Shown: piece after piece, positions 1 through 5,721 of the stretch
How positions within the stretch are numbered: position 1 is the stretch's first letter
How the letters are laid out: each line of letters opens with the position of its first letter
Assembly: GCA_020217165.1 (NCBI GenBank)
Contig: JAIWOE010000212.1
Span: 1-6,052, forward strand
Direction: 5' to 3'
DNA length: 6,052 nt
Source: Desulfovibrio sp.
GTDB taxonomy: Bacteria > Desulfobacterota > Desulfovibrionia > Desulfovibrionales > Desulfovibrionaceae
Notes under the pieces: model-generated
Told to the model about the DNA's origin: nothing
Seen by the model: only the letters and a program-made list of their open reading frames with translations
Database searches by the model: none
Made by a program: the position numbers and the translations under genes

Positions 1-89
1 GGGACCATTACTTTCCCTTGCCCTTTTTCCTGCTACAGAATTTGGACGCGGTATCGGCACTGCAGCGACCCTGGTTGGCCAGCGCCGCT

Positions 90-118
90 TTGGTACATCA
101 TGCACACTTGCCTATCAT
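90..118 (+). promoter_or_regulatory. Candidate sigma-70 promoter upstream of the first gene
   Basis: TTGGTA at 90-95 (4 of 6 matches to the -35 consensus) is followed by a 17-base spacer and TATCAT at 113-118 (5 of 6 matches to the -10 consensus). The predicted transcript would begin near 125, giving a leader of about 60 bases before the ATG at 186. This placement supports that ATG over the upstream in-frame ATGs at 18 and 117, because the one at 117 lies inside the -10 box. It is a motif match only, and such matches occur by chance. Confidence 0.35.
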
Positions 119-185
119 GTCCTCTTCGACGTATCTGACAGTCCAGCAGCTTTCCTTCCACGCAAGCACAGAAGACGGAGAGGAC

Positions 186-1034
186 ATGGCACACAAGGAG
201 ATTTCTCTCAAAAGCCCCGCCATCACGCACAATCTGTCCAAAATATCCCACTGTGAATGCCGCAAGCTATTGTTTTCTTTTGCAAACGCATTGCGTAAAA
301 AACTCGTGGCCCAGGGGATGGACAATGCCCGCGTCCTTGAGGGCATTCAGCTTGCCATGAAGGAGTTTGGCCCGGAGAGCTTTGCCATCAATAAGGAATG
401 CATGCACCTAGTCCAGGAGACCTTGGAAAACTTTCTCAATGCCCAGGACAAGGGCGGGGACATCCTTGGCCGCATCGTCTTTCATTTTGTGTTTGATGCG
501 CCGGATGGAAAACGCTTGGTCCATGAAGAAGGCAGTGAGGAAGATATCCTGGCCCGACGGCAATTTACCCCTGGCGTCATTCCCCGGCCCCTCATGCGCT
601 ACTTTCTGATCTGCGTTCGCGGAACAGTGAGTGGGGTGGACCCGTTCCAGTCCCTCCCGGTGCTGTTCGGCTCGGATTTTCAATTTATTGAGGAGCGCAC
701 CGCCACTGCCCTGGAGCTGGCCAATGACTACCGCATGGTCGAAGACAGCGAGGACTCGCCCATCTATTTTCCCGGCTTTTTCCTCGACAGACGCGTTCAG
801 ATGTTTGCCTTTGAACTGCTGAGCAAGGTCTGGCAGCGGCTGGAGGACCTTCCCGAGGGCTGGCTGCTGCGGATCATTGAGAACCTGCATTCCAAACGCC
901 GCAAAACCCTGAGCACCATCGACATGGAACGGCATTTCACCCCGGAAGACATGCAGCAGCTTCACGACGCCGTGCAGCAGGCGGTCATGCGGCTGCAGCG
1001 CGGGCTGCAGTGCGAATTCCGCGCCCCGCGGTGA
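186..1034 (+). CDS. Hypothetical soluble protein, 282 aa, function unknown
   Basis: I do not recognise this protein family. I chose the ATG at 186 because GGAG at 177-180 (within GGAGAGG) lies 5 bases upstream. The in-frame ATGs at 18 and 117 have no ribosome binding site, and the residues they would add look like translated leader. The predicted product has no signal peptide and no membrane segment, so it is probably cytoplasmic. It is rich in charged helical segments: a Cys/Lys/Arg-rich stretch near residues 22-40, an acidic middle part (HEEGSEED near residues 113-120), a hydrophobic and aromatic core (PRPLMRYFLICVRG near 133-146), and a helical C-terminus with basic residues (SKRRK). No catalytic motif is visible. 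The gene runs toward a degraded minus-strand gene whose stop lies 12 bases beyond its own stop, and no intrinsic terminator is evident between them. Codon use is typical of a real GC-rich gene. Only the function is unknown. Confidence 0.8.
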   Translation: MAHKEISLKSPAITHNLSKISHCECRKLLFSFANALRKKLVAQGMDNARVLEGIQLAMKEFGPESFAINKECMHLVQETLENFLNAQDKGGDILGRIVFHFVFDAPDGKRLVHEEGSEEDILARRQFTPGVIPRPLMRYFLICVRGTVSGVDPFQSLPVLFGSDFQFIEERTATALELANDYRMVEDSEDSPIYFPGFFLDRRVQMFAFELLSKVWQRLEDLPEGWLLRIIENLHSKRRKTLSTIDMERHFTPEDMQQLHDAVQQAVMRLQRGLQCEFRAPR

Positions 1035-1046
1035 GCAACGGCGGCC

Positions 1047-1310
1047 CTACCCCCGCCACCGCACCTCGTGGCGCCAGGGGTTGTGCCGGGCGCAGCAGCC
1101 CTGGCCGGCGAACAGGGCATCCTTGGCAGCCTGGCCCGCCAGGCGGTGCTGCATGAGGGCGCACCAGTAGCGTCCGGCAGCCGCGTCCCACACAAGTTCT
1201 GGACACCGTGGCAGTTACCCGTGTTTGCGGTGCGATTCCTCGCAGGGATTGTCCAGACAGCACCAGCCGCATCCCACGCAGGCCGGGGCTGTGGAAGCGG
1301 TCAGACACGT
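1047..1310 (-). pseudogene. Interrupted small cysteine-cluster protein (CxxCxxCC type)
   Basis: One minus-strand frame encodes CVGCGWCCLDNPCEESHRKHG (codons 1280 down to 1218). It is then broken by TAA at 1217-1215 and resumes in the same frame with LPRCPELVWDAAAGRYWC. It ends near GCCARHNPWRHEV and a TAG at 1049-1047. The cysteine pattern (CxxCxxCC, then NPC, CPELVWD, YWC and GCC) matches small Cys-rich, probably metal-binding proteins of about 75-90 aa that I recall from Desulfovibrio genomes; the family name and role are not certain. Such proteins usually start a few residues before the first CxxC. Here no in-frame ATG, GTG or TTG occurs between the cluster and a TTG at 1376-1374, which has no ribosome binding site. 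The reading frame therefore seems damaged both at its start and at residue 22 of the cluster-to-end segment. Alternatives are a sequencing error at 1215-1217 or two separate peptides. TAA is not a known selenocysteine or pyrrolysine codon. Confidence 0.62.
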
Positions 1311-1472
1311 CGCAGCTGGACTGCGAACACAGAGCGCATACCGCGGGCCACGGGGCGAAGGCCTTCCCCCTGACAACGGCCGGCGCAGGGGCTGTGACAA
1401 CGCCGAAGAAATGGTGCAGCGTGCATGGAACTCCCCGTTTTCCAGCCCGCCCCAGGCCCCGCAATGGAACCT

Positions 1473-1512
1473 GCCGGTGCGGGGCATGCGCCACCGTTGC
1501 CCCTGCACCGGC
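1473..1512. repeat. Strong imperfect hairpin in the intergenic region
   Basis: The left arm GCCGGTGCGGGGCA (1473-1486) pairs with the right arm TGCCCC-T-GCACCGGC (1498-1512). This gives 14 base pairs with a single bulged T at 1504 and an 11-base loop (1487-1497). Neither strand has a run of T after the stem, so it is not an ordinary intrinsic terminator. It lies about 140 bases upstream of the dehydrogenase start and could be a leader-RNA structure, a remnant repeat unit or chance in GC-rich DNA. Confidence 0.45.
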
Positions 1513-1554
1513 TCCTGTCAAGAAGAAAAGCCCCTGCGCTGCCGCCGGCCCGCC

Positions 1555-1568
1555 GGCCCCCCCCTTGC
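1555..1568 (+). promoter_or_regulatory. Weak sigma-54-like -24/-12 element before the operon
   Basis: GG at 1555-1556 and GC at 1567-1568 are separated by exactly 10 bases, and the downstream half reads TTGC, as in sigma-54 promoters. The -24 half is CGGCCC rather than TGGCAC and lies in a run of C, so a chance match is quite possible. The predicted start near 1580 would leave a leader of about 69 bases, similar to the 74 bases at the downstream dehydrogenase. A sigma-70-like reading (TTGCGC 1565-1570, 17 bases, TATGAC 1588-1593) overlaps it and is equally weak. Confidence 0.2.
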
Positions 1569-1630
1569 GCAAGCCGGCTTCCGCCCTTATGACATCTCCC
1601 GTGAGGCGTAACGGCAGCGGGGCGTCTTGC

Positions 1631-1651
1631 AAGGAGCGCCATGACTCGATG
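1631..1651 (+). promoter_or_regulatory. Ribosome binding site serving two competing ATGs
   Basis: AAGGAG at 1631-1636 lies 4 bases before an ATG at 1641 and 12 bases before the dehydrogenase ATG at 1649. The first ATG opens a different frame that stops at TGA 1701-1703 after 20 codons. The dehydrogenase ATG is the only sensible start for the enzyme, so the spacing is unusually long. The first ATG either weakens or couples its translation, or is ignored. Confidence 0.5.
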
Positions 1652-2791
1652 GTCATTACCAAATTCGCAATACCCGACATCATCTTCGGCAACGGTTCGT
1701 TGACGCATCTGGGCTCATGCGCCCGGCGGCTCGGCGCGCAGCGCGTGTTTTTTGTGAGCGATCAAGGGCTCGCCGCCTCGGGCTGGGTGGACCGGGTGCT
1801 GGAGATTCTGGATAACGACCACCTGGACTGTATCCTCTACTCCAACGTGAACTCCAACCCCCGCGACTATCAGGTGCACGAGGGCGCGGAAATTTACGTC
1901 CGCGAAAAGGCCGACGTCATCATTGCCCTGGGCGGTGGCAGCCCCATGGATGCAGCCAAGGGCATCGGCCTCATCGTGGGCAACGGCGGCCGCATCAGCG
2001 ATTATGAAGGGGCCAACCGCGTGGAAAAGCCCCTGCCACCCATGATCTGCATCCCCTCCACCGCCGGCAGCGGCTCGGACATGACCCAGTTCTGCATCAT
2101 CACCGACGTGGAACGCCAAGTGAAGATGAGCATCATCAGCCGGACCATGGTGCCCAACATCTCCATCATCGACCCGGAGATCCTGACCACCAAAAGCCAG
2201 GGGCTGATCATCGCCTCGGCCATCGACGCCCTGGCCCACGCCGTGGAGAGCTATCTGTCCCCGCTTTCCTCGCCTTTTACGGAAATACAGGCCCTGCGGG
2301 CCATTGAGCTGTTCATGGCCAACATCCTGCCCGCCGCCCGGGACAAGGACCCCCACGCCCTGCACCAGCTTTCCATTGCCAGTACCGCGGCCGGCATGAG
2401 CTTTTCCAACGCCGGGCTGGGCATTCTGCATTCCTTGGCCCACTCCCTGGGGGGGATTTACGATGTGCTGCACGGCATGGTCCATCCCATCCTGCTGCCG
2501 GCGGTCATGCGTTTCAACCTACCGGCCTGCATGGACAAAATGGCCCGCATCGGCAGCCAGATCCTGGGCCGGGAAGAGGCCACGCCCCAGCGCACGGCCG
2601 TGGCCGGCATCGACGCCCTGGAAAAACTCTTTCAACAGCTGAACGTCACCACCTCCCTGCGCGAGGTGCTGCTGGACAAGGCCCACCTGGAGTCCATCTG
2701 TCAAACCGCCACCCAGGACGCCTGCCAGCTGACCAACCCCCGCCACGCCAGCTGGGAGGATTTGCGCGACATCTGCGAGGAGGCCTGGTGA
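1649..2791 (+). CDS. Iron-containing (group III) alcohol dehydrogenase, 380 aa
   Basis: This is a predicted cytoplasmic NAD(P)-dependent dehydrogenase interconverting primary alcohols and aldehydes; the exact substrate is unknown. It has the full family length. The N-terminal half is a nucleotide-binding domain with VSDQGL (D38 at the position associated with NAD preference in FucO) and the ALGGGSPMDAAKG pyrophosphate loop (residues 93-105, G95-S98, D101). STAGSGSD lies at 137-144. The C-terminal half is helical and carries the metal ligands at family spacing: D193 and H197 in AIDALAH, H261 in ILHSLAH, and H275 in DVLHG. H265 is also conserved. I chose the ATG at 1649 because homologous proteins begin just before the F-x-I-P-x-x-x-F-G-x-G-S motif (residues 6-17). 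The frame stays open upstream to an ATG at 1208, but that extension is low-complexity. AAGGAG at 1631-1636 is 12 bases away, which is long. The stop overlaps the kinase start by 4 bases, so the two genes are probably translationally coupled. Confidence 0.93.
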   Translation: MVITKFAIPDIIFGNGSLTHLGSCARRLGAQRVFFVSDQGLAASGWVDRVLEILDNDHLDCILYSNVNSNPRDYQVHEGAEIYVREKADVIIALGGGSPMDAAKGIGLIVGNGGRISDYEGANRVEKPLPPMICIPSTAGSGSDMTQFCIITDVERQVKMSIISRTMVPNISIIDPEILTTKSQGLIIASAIDALAHAVESYLSPLSSPFTEIQALRAIELFMANILPAARDKDPHALHQLSIASTAAGMSFSNAGLGILHSLAHSLGGIYDVLHGMVHPILLPAVMRFNLPACMDKMARIGSQILGREEATPQRTAVAGIDALEKLFQQLNVTTSLREVLLDKAHLESICQTATQDACQLTNPRHASWEDLRDICEEAW

Positions 2792-4041
2792 AGACCCAAG
2801 CAACCCGCCCCACCAGCATGGCCGATCTCATCGGCATTGAGCACACCAAGCTGGACTTCTTCCAGGAGGTCCAGCGCAAGGTGGAGGAGCTCAAGACCGC
2901 GAACTCGAAGTCCGAGAACCAGCGGCAGGAAATCGCCGCCATCCTGGACGGCATTACAGATGTCATGATGGTGCTTTCCGAAGACATGCGCATCATTTCC
3001 GTCAACCATGTCTTCACCAAGCTCTTTTCCTATCCCAACGAGCAGACCGCGGTGGGCCGCTACTGCTACGAGCTGTTCCGTAACGAGGACGAACCCTGCC
3101 CCGAGTGCCCGGCCTTCCGCTCCCTTTCCACCAACAGCGTGTGCAAGGAAACGGCGTCCTTCAGGATAGACGGCCGCACCCTGCAGTTCGAAATGGTGGC
3201 CTCGCCCCTGAAGAACCCGGACTGGCCCCAGCACCGAGTGCTCATCTTCAAGCGCGACGTGACCATGGAGAAGGAATATCAGGCCAAATACTACCAGGCG
3301 GAAAAGCTGGCCACCATCGGCGTGCTGGCCACGGGGGTGGCCCACGAAGTGAACAACCCCCTCATGGCCATCTCCGGCTATGCCGAGGGCATCCAGCGCC
3401 GCCTGTCCCGTGTGGAACACCTCATGGACCCCGGCATGCGCCAGGATTTCCGGGAATATACGGAAACCATCCTCAAGGAGTGCCGCCGCTGCCGCGACAT
3501 CGTCCGCGCTTTGCTCAACTTCGGGCATCCCCTGTCCAACCGCCAGGGGGTGGTGCACATCAACGCTGTGGTGGTGGAAACCCTGCGCCTGCTGCAATAT
3601 CACCTGCGCAAAAAACGCGGGGTGAACGTGGTGGAGCACCTGGACCCGGACCTGCCGGCCATCGAGGGCGATGAAAGCCAGCTCAAGCAGGTGCTGCTCA
3701 ACCTGCTCACCAACGCCACCGACGCCATCGAGGCCACGGGCCGCCAGGGCTGCATCACCGTGCGCACCTTCCGCAAGGGGGAGGATGCCGTGGTGCTGGC
3801 CGTGGAGGACACAGGCTGCGGCATCCCCGCCGGCAATGCGGACAAGCTCTTCGACCCCTTCTACACCACCAAGCCCGTGGGCAAGGGCATCGGCATCGGC
3901 CTTTCCACCTGCTATGCCATTGTCCAGGAACACCAAGGAGAGATCACCGTGGTCAGCGAACAGGGCAAGGGATCCACGTTCTTCGTGACCCTGCCACTCG
4001 TGCAGCAGGATGCGGATGCCAAGGAGCACCATCATGCGTAG
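2788..4041 (+). CDS. Cytosolic PAS-domain sensor histidine kinase (NtrB-like), 417 aa
   Basis: This is a predicted sensor kinase that autophosphorylates on a histidine and passes the phosphate to the response regulator encoded next. It has no membrane segment or signal peptide, so it should sense a cytoplasmic signal. Order: a helical, probably coiled-coil, N-terminus (about 18-50), a PAS domain (about 48-160), a HisKA dimerisation helix with H186 in ATGVAHEVNNP, and an HATPase domain. The last has the N-box LLNLLTNATDA (N309), the G1 box DTGCGIP (341-347), the F-box LFDPFYTT (354-361) and the G2 box GKGIGIGLST (365-374). The PAS domain contains C93, C104, C107 and C119, including a CPEC pair, which suggests redox or metal sensing (inference). 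The start is GTG at 2788, overlapping the dehydrogenase stop as GTGA and preceded by GAGGAGG (2777-2783) at a short 4-base spacing. An ATG at 2818 is possible but has no binding site. The gene overlaps the regulator gene by 8 bases. Confidence 0.93.
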   Translation: MKTQATRPTSMADLIGIEHTKLDFFQEVQRKVEELKTANSKSENQRQEIAAILDGITDVMMVLSEDMRIISVNHVFTKLFSYPNEQTAVGRYCYELFRNEDEPCPECPAFRSLSTNSVCKETASFRIDGRTLQFEMVASPLKNPDWPQHRVLIFKRDVTMEKEYQAKYYQAEKLATIGVLATGVAHEVNNPLMAISGYAEGIQRRLSRVEHLMDPGMRQDFREYTETILKECRRCRDIVRALLNFGHPLSNRQGVVHINAVVVETLRLLQYHLRKKRGVNVVEHLDPDLPAIEGDESQLKQVLLNLLTNATDAIEATGRQGCITVRTFRKGEDAVVLAVEDTGCGIPAGNADKLFDPFYTTKPVGKGIGIGLSTCYAIVQEHQGEITVVSEQGKGSTFFVTLPLVQQDADAKEHHHA

Positions 4042-5395
4042 CCCCTACCACGTGCTGGTGGTGGACGATGAGCCTTCCATCCTCAAGCTCCTGGAAAAGG
4101 AGCTGGCCCGGGAAGACCGCATCGTCCACACGGCCACCACGGCCCGCCAGGCCCGGGAACGCATGAAGAAAACCGCCTACGACGTGCTGGTGCTGGACGT
4201 GCGCCTGCCCGATGGCGATGGGCTGGACCTGTTTGTGGAGGCCAAGGGCGTTGCCCCGGATGCGGAATCCATCCTCATCACCGGCCATGGCGCCATCGAC
4301 AGCGCCGTGGAGGCCATGCGCCTGGGCGTGTATGACTATATCACCAAACCCTTCAAGCTGGACAGGCTGGACCTGGTGCTGGACAAGGCCTGGCAGCGCG
4401 TGCAGCTGCAGCGGGAAAACCGCTCCCTCAAGCACTCCCAGGAAGCCATCCAGCCCCCCAGCAGGCTGGTGGGCAAATCCTCCTGCATCAAGCATCTGCA
4501 TTTTCTCATCGAAAAAGTCGCCCCCACGGATGCCCCGGTGCTCATCACCGGCGAGTCCGGGGCCGGCAAGGATGTGGTGGCCCACGCCATCCACGCCCGC
4601 AGCAAGCGGGCCAGCCATCCCCTCATTATCAAAAACTGCGCCATGCTCCAGCGCGACCTGGTGCGCAGCGAACTCTTTGGGCATGTGAAGGGCGCCTACA
4701 CCGGCGCCACGGAAACCAAGGACGGGCTCATGGCCTTTGCCCACCGCGGCACCCTGTTCCTGGACGAAATCGGCGAGTTGCCCATGGACGTGCAGGCCTC
4801 CCTGCTGCGGGTGCTGGAAGACAAGACCTACCGACGCATGGGGGAAAACGAGGAGCGCCAGGCCAATATCCGCTTTCTCTTTGCCACCAACCGCAACCTG
4901 GCCCAGGAGGCTGCGGCGAATCGCTTCCACGAGGCCCTGTTCCACCGCATCAACGTCTTCAACATCCACATCCCGCCCCTGTGCGAACGCAAGGAAGATA
5001 TCCCCCTGCTGGTGGAGCACTTTCTGGGCCGTCTGTGCAGCGCCCCCGGCGCCTGCACCATTGCAGACAAGGCCATGCAGTGCCTGCTGCAGTACGACTG
5101 GCCCGGCAATGTGCGCGAGCTGCGCAACGTCATCGAACGCAGCATCATCCTTTCGGAAAACGGCATCATCACCGAACGGGCCCTGCCCCGGGAACTGGTG
5201 GAAAAGAGTCACGAGTGCAATGACAATCCGGACGCACCGGCCGCCGGCGTCCTGACCTTGGACACCATGGAGCGTGACCACATTTCCCGGGTGTTGACCT
5301 TTTACGATGGCAACCGGGTCAAGGCCGCCCAGGCCCTGGGCATCGGCCGCAAGACGCTCTACCGCAAGCTGGAAAAATACCGGCTCGAAGAATAA
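4034..5395 (+). CDS. Sigma-54-dependent response regulator (NtrC family), 453 aa
   Basis: This is a predicted enhancer-binding activator that, once phosphorylated, hydrolyses ATP to remodel sigma-54 RNA polymerase. The receiver domain (about 5-118) has the acidic pair D11 D12, phospho-acceptor D55 in VLDVRLPDG, T83 and K105 in ITKPF. The AAA+ domain (about 144-375) has Walker A GESGAGKD (173-180), the sigma-54 contact loop GAYTGA (220-225), Walker B LFLDEIG (241-247), sensor I ATNRN (284-288) and WPGNVRELRN (356-365) with sensor II R361. A Fis-type helix-turn-helix ends the protein (about 415-450, AAQALGIGRKTLYRKL). The usual FRxDL arginine-finger motif reads FHEAL (298-302), with R305 kept downstream, and the usual PPLRER reads PPLCER. 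I chose ATG 4034 because AAGGAG (4021-4026) is 7 bases upstream and the receiver begins at once; the ATG at 4010 lacks a site. The gene overlaps the kinase end by 8 bases, making them an operon pair. The likely target is the sigma-54 promoter at 5722-5737. Confidence 0.95.
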   Translation: MRSPYHVLVVDDEPSILKLLEKELAREDRIVHTATTARQARERMKKTAYDVLVLDVRLPDGDGLDLFVEAKGVAPDAESILITGHGAIDSAVEAMRLGVYDYITKPFKLDRLDLVLDKAWQRVQLQRENRSLKHSQEAIQPPSRLVGKSSCIKHLHFLIEKVAPTDAPVLITGESGAGKDVVAHAIHARSKRASHPLIIKNCAMLQRDLVRSELFGHVKGAYTGATETKDGLMAFAHRGTLFLDEIGELPMDVQASLLRVLEDKTYRRMGENEERQANIRFLFATNRNLAQEAAANRFHEALFHRINVFNIHIPPLCERKEDIPLLVEHFLGRLCSAPGACTIADKAMQCLLQYDWPGNVRELRNVIERSIILSENGIITERALPRELVEKSHECNDNPDAPAAGVLTLDTMERDHISRVLTFYDGNRVKAAQALGIGRKTLYRKLEKYRLEE

Positions 5396-5435
5396 GCGCC
5401 CTCCCCCGGTGCGTCCTGCACGCCTGCCGCATCAC

Positions 5436-5488
5436 GCCCGGCCGACAAGATGAACAAGTTGTCATCTTTTCGGCCGGGCAAGTTTTTT
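5436..5488 (+). terminator. Intrinsic terminator of the dehydrogenase-kinase-regulator operon
   Basis: The left arm GCCCGGCCGACAAGATGA (5436-5453) pairs with TCATCTTTTCGGCCGGGC (5462-5479). This is an 18-base stem with one C-A mismatch and an 8-base loop. Three bases later comes TTTTTT (5483-5488). It begins 41 bases after the regulator stop codon and isolates the operon from the downstream dehydrogenase, which therefore needs its own promoter. Confidence 0.92.
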
Positions 5489-5514
5489 AGCTCCCCCTTT
5501 CACAGGCAGTTTCT

Positions 5515-5551
5515 CCAGGTTGGCCTGTTCTGACCCACCTGGCCCCTTTTT
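5515..5551 (+). terminator. Possible weak second terminator hairpin
   Basis: CCAGGT (5515-5520) pairs with ACCTGG (5537-5542). After one mismatch, GG (5522-5523) pairs with CC (5534-5535), leaving a 10-base loop. CCCC and then TTTTT (5547-5551) follow. The 4-base gap before the T-run and the short stem make this weaker than the terminator at 5436-5488. It may serve as a back-up or be chance. Confidence 0.25.
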
Positions 5552-5580
5552 CTGTATCACATCGACACACCATTTTATCA

Positions 5581-5607
5581 TGCTGATTTATAATGATAAA
5601 TCAAGCA
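5581..5607. promoter_or_regulatory. Long AT-rich inverted repeat, candidate upstream activator site
   Basis: TGATTTAT (5584-5591) and ATAAATCA (5596-5603) form a perfect 8-base inverted repeat around AATG. TGC (5581-5583) and GCA (5605-5607) extend it with one bulged A. Its centre is about 154 bp upstream of the predicted start of the sigma-54 promoter at 5722-5737, a usual distance for enhancer sites of NtrC-type activators. The AT-rich patch stands out from the GC-rich surroundings. The core also resembles Fur-type GATAAT arrays (ATAATGATAA), so a metal regulator is an alternative. Confidence 0.5.
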
Positions 5608-5614
5608 GTCTGGG

Positions 5615-5630
5615 ATTGATGTTGATCAAT
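5615..5630. promoter_or_regulatory. Inverted repeat matching the FNR-type box (TTGAT-N4-ATCAA)
   Basis: ATTGAT (5615-5620), GTTG, ATCAAT (5625-5630) form a perfect 6-base inverted repeat. TTGAT-N4-ATCAA (5616-5629) is an exact match to the classical FNR/ANR consensus. It is centred about 125 bp upstream of the predicted sigma-54 start, too far for normal class I or II activation by an FNR-type protein at that promoter. It could bind an FNR/CRP-family factor, or be the second enhancer site for the adjacent NtrC-type regulator. Its centre is 29 bp from that of the repeat at 5584-5603. Confidence 0.45.
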
Positions 5631-5721
5631 TTTCGCCCCAGGTTGGGCTCGTTGCGCCGTGATGGCCAGCAGCCCGCCGGTATTGATTCAGTATACAACG
5701 TGAATATCGACCAATATTTTC

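Larger units (their letters stand above)
1311..1640. other. Gene-free GC-rich stretch before the dehydrogenase operon
   Basis: Open frames exist on both strands, but all look like by-products of GC-rich sequence. They have no ribosome binding site, resemble no family I know, and are rich in Arg, Pro, Ala and Gly. The stretch may include decayed 5' sequence of the minus-strand cysteine-cluster gene. It presumably also contains the promoter and leader of the dehydrogenase-kinase-regulator operon. Its visible structure is a strong hairpin at 1473-1512 and a C-rich segment at 1552-1578 with a palindrome (CTTGCGCAAG, 1564-1573) flanked by two GCCGGC hexamers. Confidence 0.5.

Noticed and set aside
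1054..1073. Hairpin CGCCAC/GTGGCG between the unknown gene and the cysteine-cluster remnant
   Set aside because: The 6-bp stem has no T-run on either strand and lies within the remnant's coding sequence, so it is not supported as a terminator.
1208..1648. N-terminal extension of the first alcohol dehydrogenase back to an ATG at 1208 (527 aa total)
   Set aside because: The extra 147 residues are Pro/Arg/Ala-rich, match nothing in the family, have no ribosome binding site and overlap the minus-strand cysteine-cluster remnant. The family N-terminus begins at 1649.
985..1692. Minus-strand open frame of 235 aa
   Set aside because: It is a different frame from the cysteine-cluster segments, has low-complexity Ala/Gly/Arg composition, and overlaps both neighbouring coding regions.
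4010..4033. Alternative upstream start of the response regulator
   Set aside because: It has no ribosome binding site. AAGGAG at 4021-4026 is correctly placed for the ATG at 4034, and the receiver domain begins directly after it.
2701..4035. Minus-strand open frame of 444 aa opposite the kinase
   Set aside because: It is a shadow of a GC-rich gene: His/Gly/Val/Leu-rich, with no recognisable domain. The plus strand encodes a complete histidine kinase.
3953..5281. Minus-strand open frame of 442 aa opposite the response regulator
   Set aside because: Same reason: the composition is a by-product of the plus-strand codons, and the plus strand holds a complete NtrC-family protein.
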